From: a bacterium | Lineage (GTDB): Bacteria > Cyanobacteriota > Vampirovibrionia > Gastranaerophilales > Gastranaerophilaceae | Direction of reading: 5' to 3' | NCBI GenBank assembly: GCA_017470245.1 | Contig: JAFUEV010000024.1 | Coordinates: 1-43,524, forward strand | DNA length: 43,524 nt | Shown: positions 17,144-24,827 of the stretch, piece after piece | How the letters are laid out: each line of letters opens with the position of its first letter | How positions within the stretch are numbered: the stretch's first letter is position 1 | Notes under the pieces: model-generated | Told to the model about the DNA's origin: nothing | Database searches by the model: none | What the model saw: only the letters and a program-made list of their open reading frames with translations | Position numbers and translations under genes: made by a program

Positions 17144-18947
17144 ACTGCTTGTTCCTGCAAATAATAAAGATATAGCAATAAAAGCTATAAATGCAGGGGC
17201 TGATGCCGTATATATAGGTTATTCCAAATACGGGGCAAGAATACAAGCAGGCAATTCGCTCTCTGATTTGATTGATATTATTGAGTATGCGCATATATAT
17301 AGAGTAAAAGTTTATGTAACTATAAATACAATTCTTAAAAATTCGGAAATAAATAATATAGAAAAATTATTGTGGCATTTGTATTCTATAAAAGCTGACG
17401 GGATTATTATTCAAGATATGGGCTTGTTAGAGTGTAATTTGCCCCCTATTCCTATTATTGCGAGTACTCAATGTCATAATAACACATTGGATAAGGTTAA
17501 ATTCCTTGAAAAAACAGGCTTTAAACGAGTTATTTTGCCACGAGAAATAACTTTAAAAGAAATAAAAGAAATTAAAAATAATACAAATATTGAACTTGAA
17601 TGTTTTATTCATGGCGCATTATGTATGTCATATAGCGGTCAATGCTATATGAGTTATGTAAACGGAGGAAGAAGTGCCAACAGAGGCGAGTGCGCTCAGC
17701 CTTGCAGAAGAAAATATTCTTTAAAAGATGCAGACGGTAAGTATATAATACGAAATAAATATATATTAAGTTTGAAAGATTTAAATTTGTCAGAAAAATT
17801 GGAAAATTTGATATTTTCAGGCATTACCTCATTTAAAATTGAAGGCAGACTTAAAAACGCTGCTTATGTTATAAATACTACCGCATATTACAGACAATTG
17901 TTGGATACTATTCTTTTCAATTACGGGTTAAAACGCTCATCGGTTGGACAGTCTAAGTATGATTTTGAACCTGACTTATATAAAACATTTAATAGAGGGT
18001 ATACAGAATATAATATAGATGGTGATAAAAAAGATGTTGCGACTGTTAACTATGTTTCATCATTAGGTGAATACATAGGTGTTGTAGAATCAGTTAAGAA
18101 AAACTATTTTACAATGAAAACAAATATTTTGAATAATGGTGACGGAATATGTTTCTTTGACAGTGATAATAATTTAAACGGGGTAAATATAAATAAAACA
18201 GAGGGGAATATTGTTTATCCTGCTGATATAAAAGGCATACATGCCGGACTAAAAATATACAGAAATTATAATAAATTATTTGATGATAAGCTTAATAGTC
18301 TTGAAATAACAAGGAAAATTGATGCAAATATAAAAGTAAAAGAAACTGATATCGGTTATTTATTTATACTAAATGATATTGAGGGAAATAGTGCTGTATA
18401 TATGCTTTCAAGAAATATAGAACCGGCTCAAAATGTGGAAAAAGCAGAAAATACAATAAAAGTTCAACTCTCTAAATCTGGTAAAACTGAATTTAGAATT
18501 GTATCTGTTGATTTGGACTTGAAGTATATACCTTTTTTGAAAGTGGCTCGAATTAATGAAATAAGACGAATTTTAACAGATAAATTAAGAAAAATTAGAA
18601 AAAAGAATTATAAATATTCATACAGAAAAAATACTGTCGTTACAACAGAATATCCATTAAATAAGGTTGATTACACTTCTAATATATACAATGATAAAGC
18701 GGCATTATTCTATAAAAAACGAGGTTCTTTTGTTGGGGAATATGCACTTGAATCACAAAAAGACATAAAAAACAGAACAGTTATGATTTCCAAGTATTGT
18801 CTAAAAAATCAATTAGGTTTGTGTTCAAAACAAACACCTGTAAAAAAATATACTGAGCCATTTGTCCTAATAGACGAATTCAACAAGGAGTACCTTGTTG
18901 AATTCAATTGTAAGGACTGTGTTATGAGAATAAGGACTGAAAATTAA
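17088..18947 (+). CDS. Peptidase U32 family protein, RlhA-like, with long C-terminal extension
   Basis: A 619-residue U32 protein. The N-terminal barrel starts FELLVPANNKDIAIKAINAG, and the four signature cysteines are C179 and C186 (HGALCMSYSGQC) and C202 and C206 (ECAQPC), probably holding an Fe-S cluster. A long C-terminal region (about 330-600), followed by a Cys-rich tail (FNCKDC), resembles the DUF3656-bearing RlhA/YdcP branch, which hydroxylates a cytidine in 23S rRNA. That function is inferred from family only. The ATG at 17088 is inside the preceding Clp-N gene; the AGGGG before it is only 3 bases away, so the true start could be the TTG at 17094. The stop shares bases with the stop of the convergent secreted-protein gene. 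Confidence 0.8.
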   Translation: MYLKSDKELRTELQTSQFELLVPANNKDIAIKAINAGADAVYIGYSKYGARIQAGNSLSDLIDIIEYAHIYRVKVYVTINTILKNSEINNIEKLLWHLYSIKADGIIIQDMGLLECNLPPIPIIASTQCHNNTLDKVKFLEKTGFKRVILPREITLKEIKEIKNNTNIELECFIHGALCMSYSGQCYMSYVNGGRSANRGECAQPCRRKYSLKDADGKYIIRNKYILSLKDLNLSEKLENLIFSGITSFKIEGRLKNAAYVINTTAYYRQLLDTILFNYGLKRSSVGQSKYDFEPDLYKTFNRGYTEYNIDGDKKDVATVNYVSSLGEYIGVVESVKKNYFTMKTNILNNGDGICFFDSDNNLNGVNINKTEGNIVYPADIKGIHAGLKIYRNYNKLFDDKLNSLEITRKIDANIKVKETDIGYLFILNDIEGNSAVYMLSRNIEPAQNVEKAENTIKVQLSKSGKTEFRIVSVDLDLKYIPFLKVARINEIRRILTDKLRKIRKKNYKYSYRKNTVVTTEYPLNKVDYTSNIYNDKAALFYKKRGSFVGEYALESQKDIKNRTVMISKYCLKNQLGLCSKQTPVKKYTEPFVLIDEFNKEYLVEFNCKDCVMRIRTEN

Positions 18948-19531
18948 GATCTTTTTAATGAAGCATAAGCAGGTTGGTTAGCTATGATGCTTGCGATTGA
19001 TGTCATTTGATTACCGTCTTTTACATATAATTTTGATAAATAGTTTAATCTTTTAACTAATTTTGAATCACTTGATTTTAATGAAGGATTAGCATTTGTG
19101 AAAGCAACCCAGGTTTGAACTTCTGTAGTCCAAGCTCTAACTTCTTCTTCATAAGTTTTTGTATTTTCGTGGTGAACACTTTCGTGAGCGATTAAACAAG
19201 CGATTGCTTCAACAGGAGCTGTTTTATAATTTGAACTGATTAATATTACCAATCTTCCGTCAGCTGATTTTGCAGTAACAGCTTCACAAGTTCCGTAACC
19301 TAATGCAGCCAAATCTCTGAACATAATTTTTATTGGTTGACCTGTGGTATTTTGACCTTGAATAACATTTAAAACTTTTCTGTTATTCATAGCTTCTAAT
19401 CTGTTCAATGCTTCAGTCAAAACAGGCTGTTTTGTGTTAGCAGTATAATCAGCAGCTAACGCAGCATTTGAAAAATTGAATAATACAAAAGCACTAAAAA
19501 GTACTACAACTATCTTACTTAATATCTTCAT
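18944..19531 (-). CDS. Secreted HExxH metalloprotease-like protein
   Basis: A 195-residue protein with a classic signal peptide: MKILSK, hydrophobic core VVVLFSAFVLF, and AxA cleavage motif ALAADY near residue 26. The mature part has one zinc-peptidase-like motif, HESVHHE (about residues 124-130), within a helix that begins EAIACLIAHE, so it may be a small zincin. The third ligand is not obvious; Glu residues in the TYEEEVRAW stretch shortly after are candidates, as in some DUF-type zincins. Substrate unknown; it acts in the periplasm or outside. I chose the ATG at 19531 because GGAAGGA lies 9 bases before it; the frame could extend to a TTG at 19555 without support. Confidence 0.72.
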   Translation of the reverse strand: MKILSKIVVVLFSAFVLFNFSNAALAADYTANTKQPVLTEALNRLEAMNNRKVLNVIQGQNTTGQPIKIMFRDLAALGYGTCEAVTAKSADGRLVILISSNYKTAPVEAIACLIAHESVHHENTKTYEEEVRAWTTEVQTWVAFTNANPSLKSSDSKLVKRLNYLSKLYVKDGNQMTSIASIIANQPAYASLKRS

Positions 19532-19779
19532 AACAGGGAATCCTTCCGAGAACAACTATCTTTTCTTTTACACTATCAGGGGGTTTATTAACCTTACTCT
19601 TTTGTTATCGGAAGTATTCAAAAAAAACTTTAGTTTTTGATTTAAATTTTTATGATTTTTGTAATATTTCTTAAAGATAAAATTTAAAAATCAATAAATG
19701 TAAGGGTTTTAATACTTTTTTAATAGTTAAGAAATATTACATTTATTAAAATATAACATCATAAATTTTTGTTTAAATG
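19532..19779. other. 248-bp intergenic region with nested inverted repeats
   Basis: No coding potential seen. It separates the minus-strand calpain-like gene E from the secreted HExxH gene. It holds two long inverted repeats (19661-19740 and 19693-19747) and a 7-bp stem TCAAAAA/TTTTTGA at about 19618-19640. The promoter of the HExxH gene should be here. Confidence 0.6.
19661..19740. repeat. 14-bp inverted repeat, with an overlapping 11-bp inverted repeat
   Basis: GTAATATTTCTTAA (19661-19674) is perfectly complementary to TTAAGAAATATTAC (19727-19740), 52 bases apart. A second pair, AATAAATGTAA (19693-19703) and TTACATTTATT (19737-19747), shares the right arm's TTAC, so the two foldings exclude each other. 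This could be alternative RNA structures downstream of calpain-like gene E and upstream of the HExxH gene, or paired operator sites. Confidence 0.6.
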
Positions 19780-20667
19780 TTAATTAACATATTGTATATA
19801 TTTCTTTTCATTACTTTCAGAACTTAAATTACAATAAGTTAACTTTACATTGTACATAGCCAAATCTCCTAGGTTAATTGTCCAATATATTTTCTTATTT
19901 TGCTCCCAAGGATTAACAATTGTTAGATTAAAATTATCAGCATCTATAATAGAGTAGCAATGATATAGCAAAAATATAAAATCTTTATTAAAGATAAAAG
20001 GAGCTTTAGTTTTTTCTATTGAATAAAATGAAATGGTTAATACGCTTGTTTCCTTATTTAATTCATATTCATGAATATAAGGTAGAATATTATATAAGTT
20101 TGTAATTGTTTCCGGTATTTTCCCACTTAATAAAAAAAATACTACTTCTGATAAGCCCCCATCTAAAGGTGAGCTATTTGTATAAGTCTTAAACTTTTCA
20201 AAATCGAAAAATAATAAATATATATATTTAGCAATATTGATTTTATTATATCTATAATCAATTCTTTGTAAGAAGAAATAAGGTGCATTTTTATTAATAA
20301 TAATTTTTTGATAATATATATCTTTAAAAAACTTTATTATTGCAAGTTCAATAGCAATAATAGTGTCACTTCCCAATGGACAAACATCTGATTGTTTATA
20401 TTTTATAATTTCATTTCTCTCTATAATATATTCATGCTCAATAGCTTTAAAATATATACTTACGGAACCGTCAGAATTCTCCCATATTGCGTTATTGAAA
20501 AGTTCTTTTCCTTTTTTACAATTGTATAAACAAATCAAAGCAGATAGAAGCCAACAATCACCATTATTTTTTTGTTCACAATTTATTATTTTTCTGTTAA
20601 TTTGAATATCTCCGTCAATCCAAGGGTTATAATGGTCATAGTTATCCAATGTTAAATCCCAATCCAT
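19780..20667 (-). CDS. Divergent calpain-like cysteine protease (copy E)
   Basis: A 295-residue fifth member of the calpain-like family, on the opposite strand from A-D. Triad residues are C38 (NGDCWLLSA), H236 (YHCYSI) and N252 (VNPWEQN), with the internal LDGG...FLLSG segment. It is much more diverged from A-D than they are from each other, has no repeats, and is rich in Ile, Asn and Tyr. There is no signal peptide. I chose the ATG at 20667 because GGAG lies 9 bases before it. The frame continues to a TTG at 20688 and an ATG at 20682, both badly placed for ribosome binding. Probably an active cytoplasmic or non-classically exported protease; substrate unknown. Confidence 0.75.
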   Translation of the reverse strand: MDWDLTLDNYDHYNPWIDGDIQINRKIINCEQKNNGDCWLLSALICLYNCKKGKELFNNAIWENSDGSVSIYFKAIEHEYIIERNEIIKYKQSDVCPLGSDTIIAIELAIIKFFKDIYYQKIIINKNAPYFFLQRIDYRYNKINIAKYIYLLFFDFEKFKTYTNSSPLDGGLSEVVFFLLSGKIPETITNLYNILPYIHEYELNKETSVLTISFYSIEKTKAPFIFNKDFIFLLYHCYSIIDADNFNLTIVNPWEQNKKIYWTINLGDLAMYNVKLTYCNLSSESNEKKYIQYVN

Positions 20668-20748
20668 ATCACAACACTCCATCCTCAATTAATTTTTAAT
20701 AAATTTTCATATTATATTTAATGTTAAATTTAAGAAAGTCAATTATTG

Positions 20749-20754
20749 TATAAT
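20749..20754 (+). promoter_or_regulatory. Candidate -10 box for the dihydrolipoyl dehydrogenase gene
   Basis: TATAAT matches the sigma-70 -10 consensus exactly and would start RNA near 20761, giving a very short leader that contains the AAGGAG ribosome-binding site. No good -35 box is seen at 17 bases. Confidence 0.4.
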
Positions 20755-20774
20755 AAAAAATAAGGAGAGTTTTT

Positions 20775-22130
20775 ATGTTTGATATAGGAATAATAGGAGC
20801 CGGACCTGCAGGATATGTTGCTGCTATCAGAGCTGCTCAAAAAGGGTTAACGGTTGTTTTATTTGAAAAAGAACATATAGGTGGAACCTGTCTTAATAAA
20901 GGTTGTATTCCAACGAAAACAATTTTGCATTCTTGCTCCGTATATAAAGAATTACAAAATCTTTCTAAACTCGGACTAAATGCGGAAAATATTTCTTTTG
21001 ATTTTGAAACTATTCAAACAAGACAAAAAACGGTCTCCGAAAAAATAAGAAAGTCATTGACCGGCTTAATAAAAGGATATGGTATTACAATTGTTGAAGA
21101 AGAAGCCTTAATTGAAAATAAAAATATTATAAAAACAACATCGTCAGAATATGAAGTTAAAAATATAATAATTGCAACAGGTTCGCAACCAAATAAAATA
21201 AAATTTACAGGCAGCTATAGTGATGATTTTGTTTTAACATCCGATGATGTTTTAAATATGCAACAACTTCCTTCTTCTATAGTAATTGTTGGTTCCGGAG
21301 CAATAGGTATTGAATGGGCAAGGATATTTTCAACTCTCGGTGTAAAAGTTACTGTTGTTGAAATGATGGAAAAACTGCTGCCTCCTGCTGATATAGATAT
21401 TTCTGACAGGCTTGTAAGGTTATTTAAAAAATCAAGGATAGATTTTTATACCTCAACATTAATAGAAAAAATAGAAGGGAATACCGTTTTTTTCAATAAC
21501 GGACAGCAAACGGAAACTGAAAAAGTCCTTTTAGGCGCAGGCAGAATACCTGTTTTAAGTTTTGGCAAATTATCAGATAAATTAAAAATTGAAAAATATA
21601 TAGATGTTGATTGTAATTTTAAAACGAATATAGATAATATATATGCTATAGGTGATGTTAACGGGCTTTCAATGCTTGCTCACAGTGCCAGCAGACAGGC
21701 AGAGGATGTTATAGAGTATATTTTAAACGGTAAAAAGAATACTTTTAGCAGAAATCTTGTCCCTTCCGTAATATACGGTACTCCGGAAATAGCTTTTATA
21801 GGAAAAACAGAGCAGCAATTGCAGGCGGAAAATATTCAATATAAAAAATCATTTTTCCCTGTTAGTGCGCTTGGAAAGTCTTATGCTGATGATAAGATAG
21901 AAGGCTTTGTTAAAATACTGGCAGATGAAAAAGGGAAAATATTAGGGACTCATATTATTTCTGAAGAAGCAAGTGCTATGATTGAACAAATAGCCATTGC
22001 AATGACAAATAATATAAGTGCTGATAATCTAAAAGAAGTTATATATGCGCATCCGACGTATTCTGAGGCTATTCTTGAAAGTATTCTGGGATTAGATAAT
22101 ATTGCAATCCATATTCCTCAAAAAAACTAA
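20775..22130 (+). CDS. lpdA: Dihydrolipoyl dehydrogenase (E3)
   Basis: A 451-residue flavoprotein disulfide reductase. FAD-binding GAGPAG lies at residues 8-13 and the redox disulfide is C39/C44 in GGTCLNKGCIPTK. The second dinucleotide fold GSGAIGIEWARIF (NAD) is in the middle, the FAD motif AIGDVNG at about 295, and the dimer-interface catalytic HPTYSE near the C-terminus. It reoxidises dihydrolipoamide with NAD+ in 2-oxoacid dehydrogenase complexes or the glycine cleavage system. No other complex component is in the window, so its partner is unknown. Length and motifs are typical. The strong AAGGAG site defines the ATG. The stop overlaps by 4 bp the stop of the convergent GerMN gene. Confidence 0.93.
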   Translation: MFDIGIIGAGPAGYVAAIRAAQKGLTVVLFEKEHIGGTCLNKGCIPTKTILHSCSVYKELQNLSKLGLNAENISFDFETIQTRQKTVSEKIRKSLTGLIKGYGITIVEEEALIENKNIIKTTSSEYEVKNIIIATGSQPNKIKFTGSYSDDFVLTSDDVLNMQQLPSSIVIVGSGAIGIEWARIFSTLGVKVTVVEMMEKLLPPADIDISDRLVRLFKKSRIDFYTSTLIEKIEGNTVFFNNGQQTETEKVLLGAGRIPVLSFGKLSDKLKIEKYIDVDCNFKTNIDNIYAIGDVNGLSMLAHSASRQAEDVIEYILNGKKNTFSRNLVPSVIYGTPEIAFIGKTEQQLQAENIQYKKSFFPVSALGKSYADDKIEGFVKILADEKGKILGTHIISEEASAMIEQIAIAMTNNISADNLKEVIYAHPTYSEAILESILGLDNIAIHIPQKN

Positions 22131-22765
22131 TCCAGTGATTTTTCGCTTAACGGCTGGCTTATCATAATACCTTCACCACCGATTGCATTAATTTGCTTTC
22201 CGTCTAAATATAGATATATTTGTGCATTATTACTGTTAGCTAGTGATGTTTTAATTAATTGCATCATTCTTGAGTATACACTATCTGTACCGCCTCCGTA
22301 TTGAAAATCAGAACTTAAATCTATAATTATTTTACCTTTGCTTTTTTTTATGTCTAATAATTTTGATGATTTCGGTATTTCACTATATGCACCTACTGAT
22401 TTTTCTATAAGATTAGGACCTTTTAACAATTCTTCCATTGCATATTCAAATTTATCTTTGTTCTCGGGAACTTCTCTTTGAACCTTTTTATATATGCCGT
22501 TTGAATTTGAATCTAAAGCAAGAAAATATACTTCAGCGACTTCTGTTTCTTTCTTTTCTGTATCAGGATTAATAACTTCAACAGGTGCTTTTACAACTTC
22601 GCCTTCTTCTTCAGGAATACGTTGCGGAATATCCGGCATTTCGACTTTTGGCATGCCTTTAAATAAACCTATAGCATTGTTTATTTGTTCGCCGTATTTT
22701 TCTTTAACAAAAAAGAATATTAATACAATAAGAATTATTATTACTATTTTTGAAAAGTTACTCAT
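22127..22765 (-). CDS. Membrane-anchored GerMN-domain protein
   Basis: A 212-residue protein with one N-terminal membrane span (about residues 6-22), a linker rich in Pro and Glu, and a GerMN (sporulation/germination-type) domain at about 75-205. Hallmarks are the YFLALDSNSNG strand, the AMEELLKGP helix, and the IDLSSDF and SLANSNNAQIYLYLDG segments. GerMN is found in Bacillus GerM, in mycobacterial lipoproteins and in non-sporulating bacteria, where it probably binds cell-wall material outside the membrane. No sporulation gene is nearby. It is the last gene of the twelve-gene minus-strand operon and overlaps the gene before it by 4 bp. Confidence 0.82.
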   Translation of the reverse strand: MSNFSKIVIIILIVLIFFFVKEKYGEQINNAIGLFKGMPKVEMPDIPQRIPEEEGEVVKAPVEVINPDTEKKETEVAEVYFLALDSNSNGIYKKVQREVPENKDKFEYAMEELLKGPNLIEKSVGAYSEIPKSSKLLDIKKSKGKIIIDLSSDFQYGGGTDSVYSRMMQLIKTSLANSNNAQIYLYLDGKQINAIGGEGIMISQPLSEKSLD

Positions 22766-23607
22766 TTCTCACCGTTATAATTTTTATTAATTATAAAAAC
22801 ACCCTCTGTATTTATTATATTATCAGAAATTTTTGCATTTGTTATATATATTTTACAATACTTTCCGCTAAATGAGTTAAGTTGATATTTAAATGGGTTT
22901 ATTTCGTTTGTTATTTGAGATAAAGTATTGTTTTTAATAATTTTATTCTTAGAATTAAGACTTATATTTTTTAATATTAAGTGGTTATCTTGTATTGCTA
23001 CAGATGAATGAAATTTAAATTTAAAGTCACCTAAAATACTGTTTATAGGTACTTCAAAGTATATTTTGTCTTTTTTTATTGTTACTTGAGGAGTATCTAT
23101 ATTCATAATTGTTATTTGATTTATTTTTACGGGATTTTTCTTTATAAAAGTAATAAATTCCTCTGAATTTATTGCATTTTGTATATCTTCATTTGTTATC
23201 TTTGCTTGAAATTTGAATGGTAGTTCATTTGGATAATATACTCTTGTCTTTTTATATATGACTTTATTGTAAGGACATATTGTTGTAGCCTTAAAATCGG
23301 ACATAGAGAATGATTTATAATTAATTTTCTTACTTTTAAATGTTAAAGATTTAAATTCGCCCTGCTTTAATCTCTTTACATTATATATATCTAATTTAGT
23401 TTGTATTTTTGAATGAAGTTCATCACCTAATTCTTTACTTATAATGACTTCTGCTATTTTCTTTGAAGCAAACTCTATTCCTGTTATTGTATTTATCATA
23501 TTTTCGTCCTTTTTTTCAAAAGAATTATCAGGCAAGCAAATATAATTTATACTGTATGCAGGTAGACATAAAAATATTAACAATATTAGTAATAACAGCT
23601 TTTTCAT
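22762..23607 (-). CDS. Exported DUF2993/LmeA-like lipid-binding protein
   Basis: A 281-residue protein with a signal peptide (MKKLLLLILLIFLCLPAYS). The mature part is beta-rich with the pattern of the DUF2993/LmeA family: a helix with ASKKIAEVI, the KSLTFKSKKI strand, and ITNEDIQNAINSEEF, which resembles the 'T-x-x-D-L-x-x-A-L' motif of that family. LmeA-type proteins bind phospholipid in the periplasm and are common in cyanobacteria and actinobacteria. The match is by pattern only, so the family call is moderate. It overlaps truB and the GerMN gene by 4 bp on either side, so it is translated with them. Confidence 0.62.
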   Translation of the reverse strand: MKKLLLLILLIFLCLPAYSINYICLPDNSFEKKDENMINTITGIEFASKKIAEVIISKELGDELHSKIQTKLDIYNVKRLKQGEFKSLTFKSKKINYKSFSMSDFKATTICPYNKVIYKKTRVYYPNELPFKFQAKITNEDIQNAINSEEFITFIKKNPVKINQITIMNIDTPQVTIKKDKIYFEVPINSILGDFKFKFHSSVAIQDNHLILKNISLNSKNKIIKNNTLSQITNEINPFKYQLNSFSGKYCKIYITNAKISDNIINTEGVFIINKNYNGEK

Positions 23608-24461
23608 AAAAGTACTTTCTTTGGTTGAATAATGCCGTTTTCTACATCCGCAAGCGCAACAACATTGTTATCTTTAATAAGTAATACATTTCCGTTTATA
23701 TTTGTATTGTTTTTATATTTATTTCCGTTTAAAACATGTTTAAATTCTTCTTCGGATACATTAATTGTTTTTAATTGTAAAATATCTTGAGGTTTAATTA
23801 GTGTTTTTAAAATATCTTCTTTTTTTGTTTCTTTAGTTAAAATGATTGAATTTTTTATATTCATGCCTCCTGAGAATGTTCTGGTGAGTTCATACATTAC
23901 TGCACCTGTCTTTAGTTCTTTTCCTAAATCATTCACAACAGAACGAATATAGGTACCTTTAGAACAAGAAATATTAAGCTTTATAATTTGTTTCTCATAA
24001 TCAAATTCAATTAGTTCATTTTTATATATTGTAATTTCTCGAGAGGGAATATCATCAGGAATTTCACCTTTGCGTGCTAACTCGTATAATCTTTTCCCTT
24101 TATAATGTACGGCAGAAAATGCAGGTGGAATTTGTTGGATTGTTCCTTTGAATTTTTCAAGCTCTGTTTCTATTTTTTCTTTTGTTATTTTTTTGCAATC
24201 TGTTTTTCTTACAATTCCGTCTGTGTCAAAAGTATCTGATTCAAAGCCCAGATACATACCTACTATATAGTTTTTATCAGTCGGTAAATAATCTATTAAT
24301 TTGGATGCCTTTCCAATAGCAATCGGTAATACACCTGAAGCAATAGGATCGAGAGTACCGGCATGTCCTATTTGTTTTATATCCAATATTTTACGCAAAA
24401 AAGCTATAGCTTTATGAGATGTTATCCCTTTGGGTTTATTTATATTTAAAAATCCGAACAT
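23604..24461 (-). CDS. truB: tRNA pseudouridine-55 synthase
   Basis: A 285-residue TruB. It has the N-terminal LNINKPKGITSH block, the catalytic motif GHAGTLDPIASG with D38, and the KGTYIRSVVNDLG block. A C-terminal PUA-like tail of about 60 residues ends in FKHVLNGNKYK...KVLL. TruB makes pseudouridine at U55 in the T loop of tRNAs and also helps tRNAs fold. It starts directly after rbfA with no intergenic base, and its stop overlaps the DUF2993-like gene by 4 bp. The order infB-rbfA-truB is the conserved bacterial arrangement. Confidence 0.95.
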   Translation of the reverse strand: MFGFLNINKPKGITSHKAIAFLRKILDIKQIGHAGTLDPIASGVLPIAIGKASKLIDYLPTDKNYIVGMYLGFESDTFDTDGIVRKTDCKKITKEKIETELEKFKGTIQQIPPAFSAVHYKGKRLYELARKGEIPDDIPSREITIYKNELIEFDYEKQIIKLNISCSKGTYIRSVVNDLGKELKTGAVMYELTRTFSGGMNIKNSIILTKETKKEDILKTLIKPQDILQLKTINVSEEEFKHVLNGNKYKNNTNINGNVLLIKDNNVVALADVENGIIQPKKVLL

Positions 24462-24815
24462 CTATTTTATCTCGCCGCTTGAAATTTTATTTATAAGTTC
24501 AATAACTCTTGAACCTCTTTCAAGCGAATCGTCAGGAATAAATCTTAACTCAGGTGTCAATCTTAAACGGACACGTTTGCCTACTTCATATCTTATTTTT
24601 GATGTATTGTCATTAATTGCCTGAATGGTTGATTTCTTTTCTTCTTCAGATGCGAATACGGAATAATAGACTTTTGCAAAAGAATTATCATGAGCAACCT
24701 CAATATCTGTTATTGATACGACACCATGAATTCTGGAATCTTTTAATTCCTTTTGTATAATATCTGCTATTTCCTTCATTAAAGTTTTACGTACACGTTC
24801 GTTTCTTAAAGACAT
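24462..24815 (-). CDS. rbfA: 30S ribosome-binding factor A
   Basis: A 117-residue RbfA with the KH-type fold. Visible family blocks are RVRKTLMKEIADIIQKELKD, VVSITDIEVAHDNSFAKVYYSVF and RLTPELRFIPDDSLERGSRV. RbfA helps mature the 17S/16S rRNA 5' end and acts late in 30S assembly, especially in the cold. It lies 12 bases after infB and abuts truB. Length is usual. Confidence 0.95.
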   Translation of the reverse strand: MSLRNERVRKTLMKEIADIIQKELKDSRIHGVVSITDIEVAHDNSFAKVYYSVFASEEEKKSTIQAINDNTSKIRYEVGKRVRLRLTPELRFIPDDSLERGSRVIELINKISSGEIK

Positions 24816-24827
24816 ATCATTCCTTAC

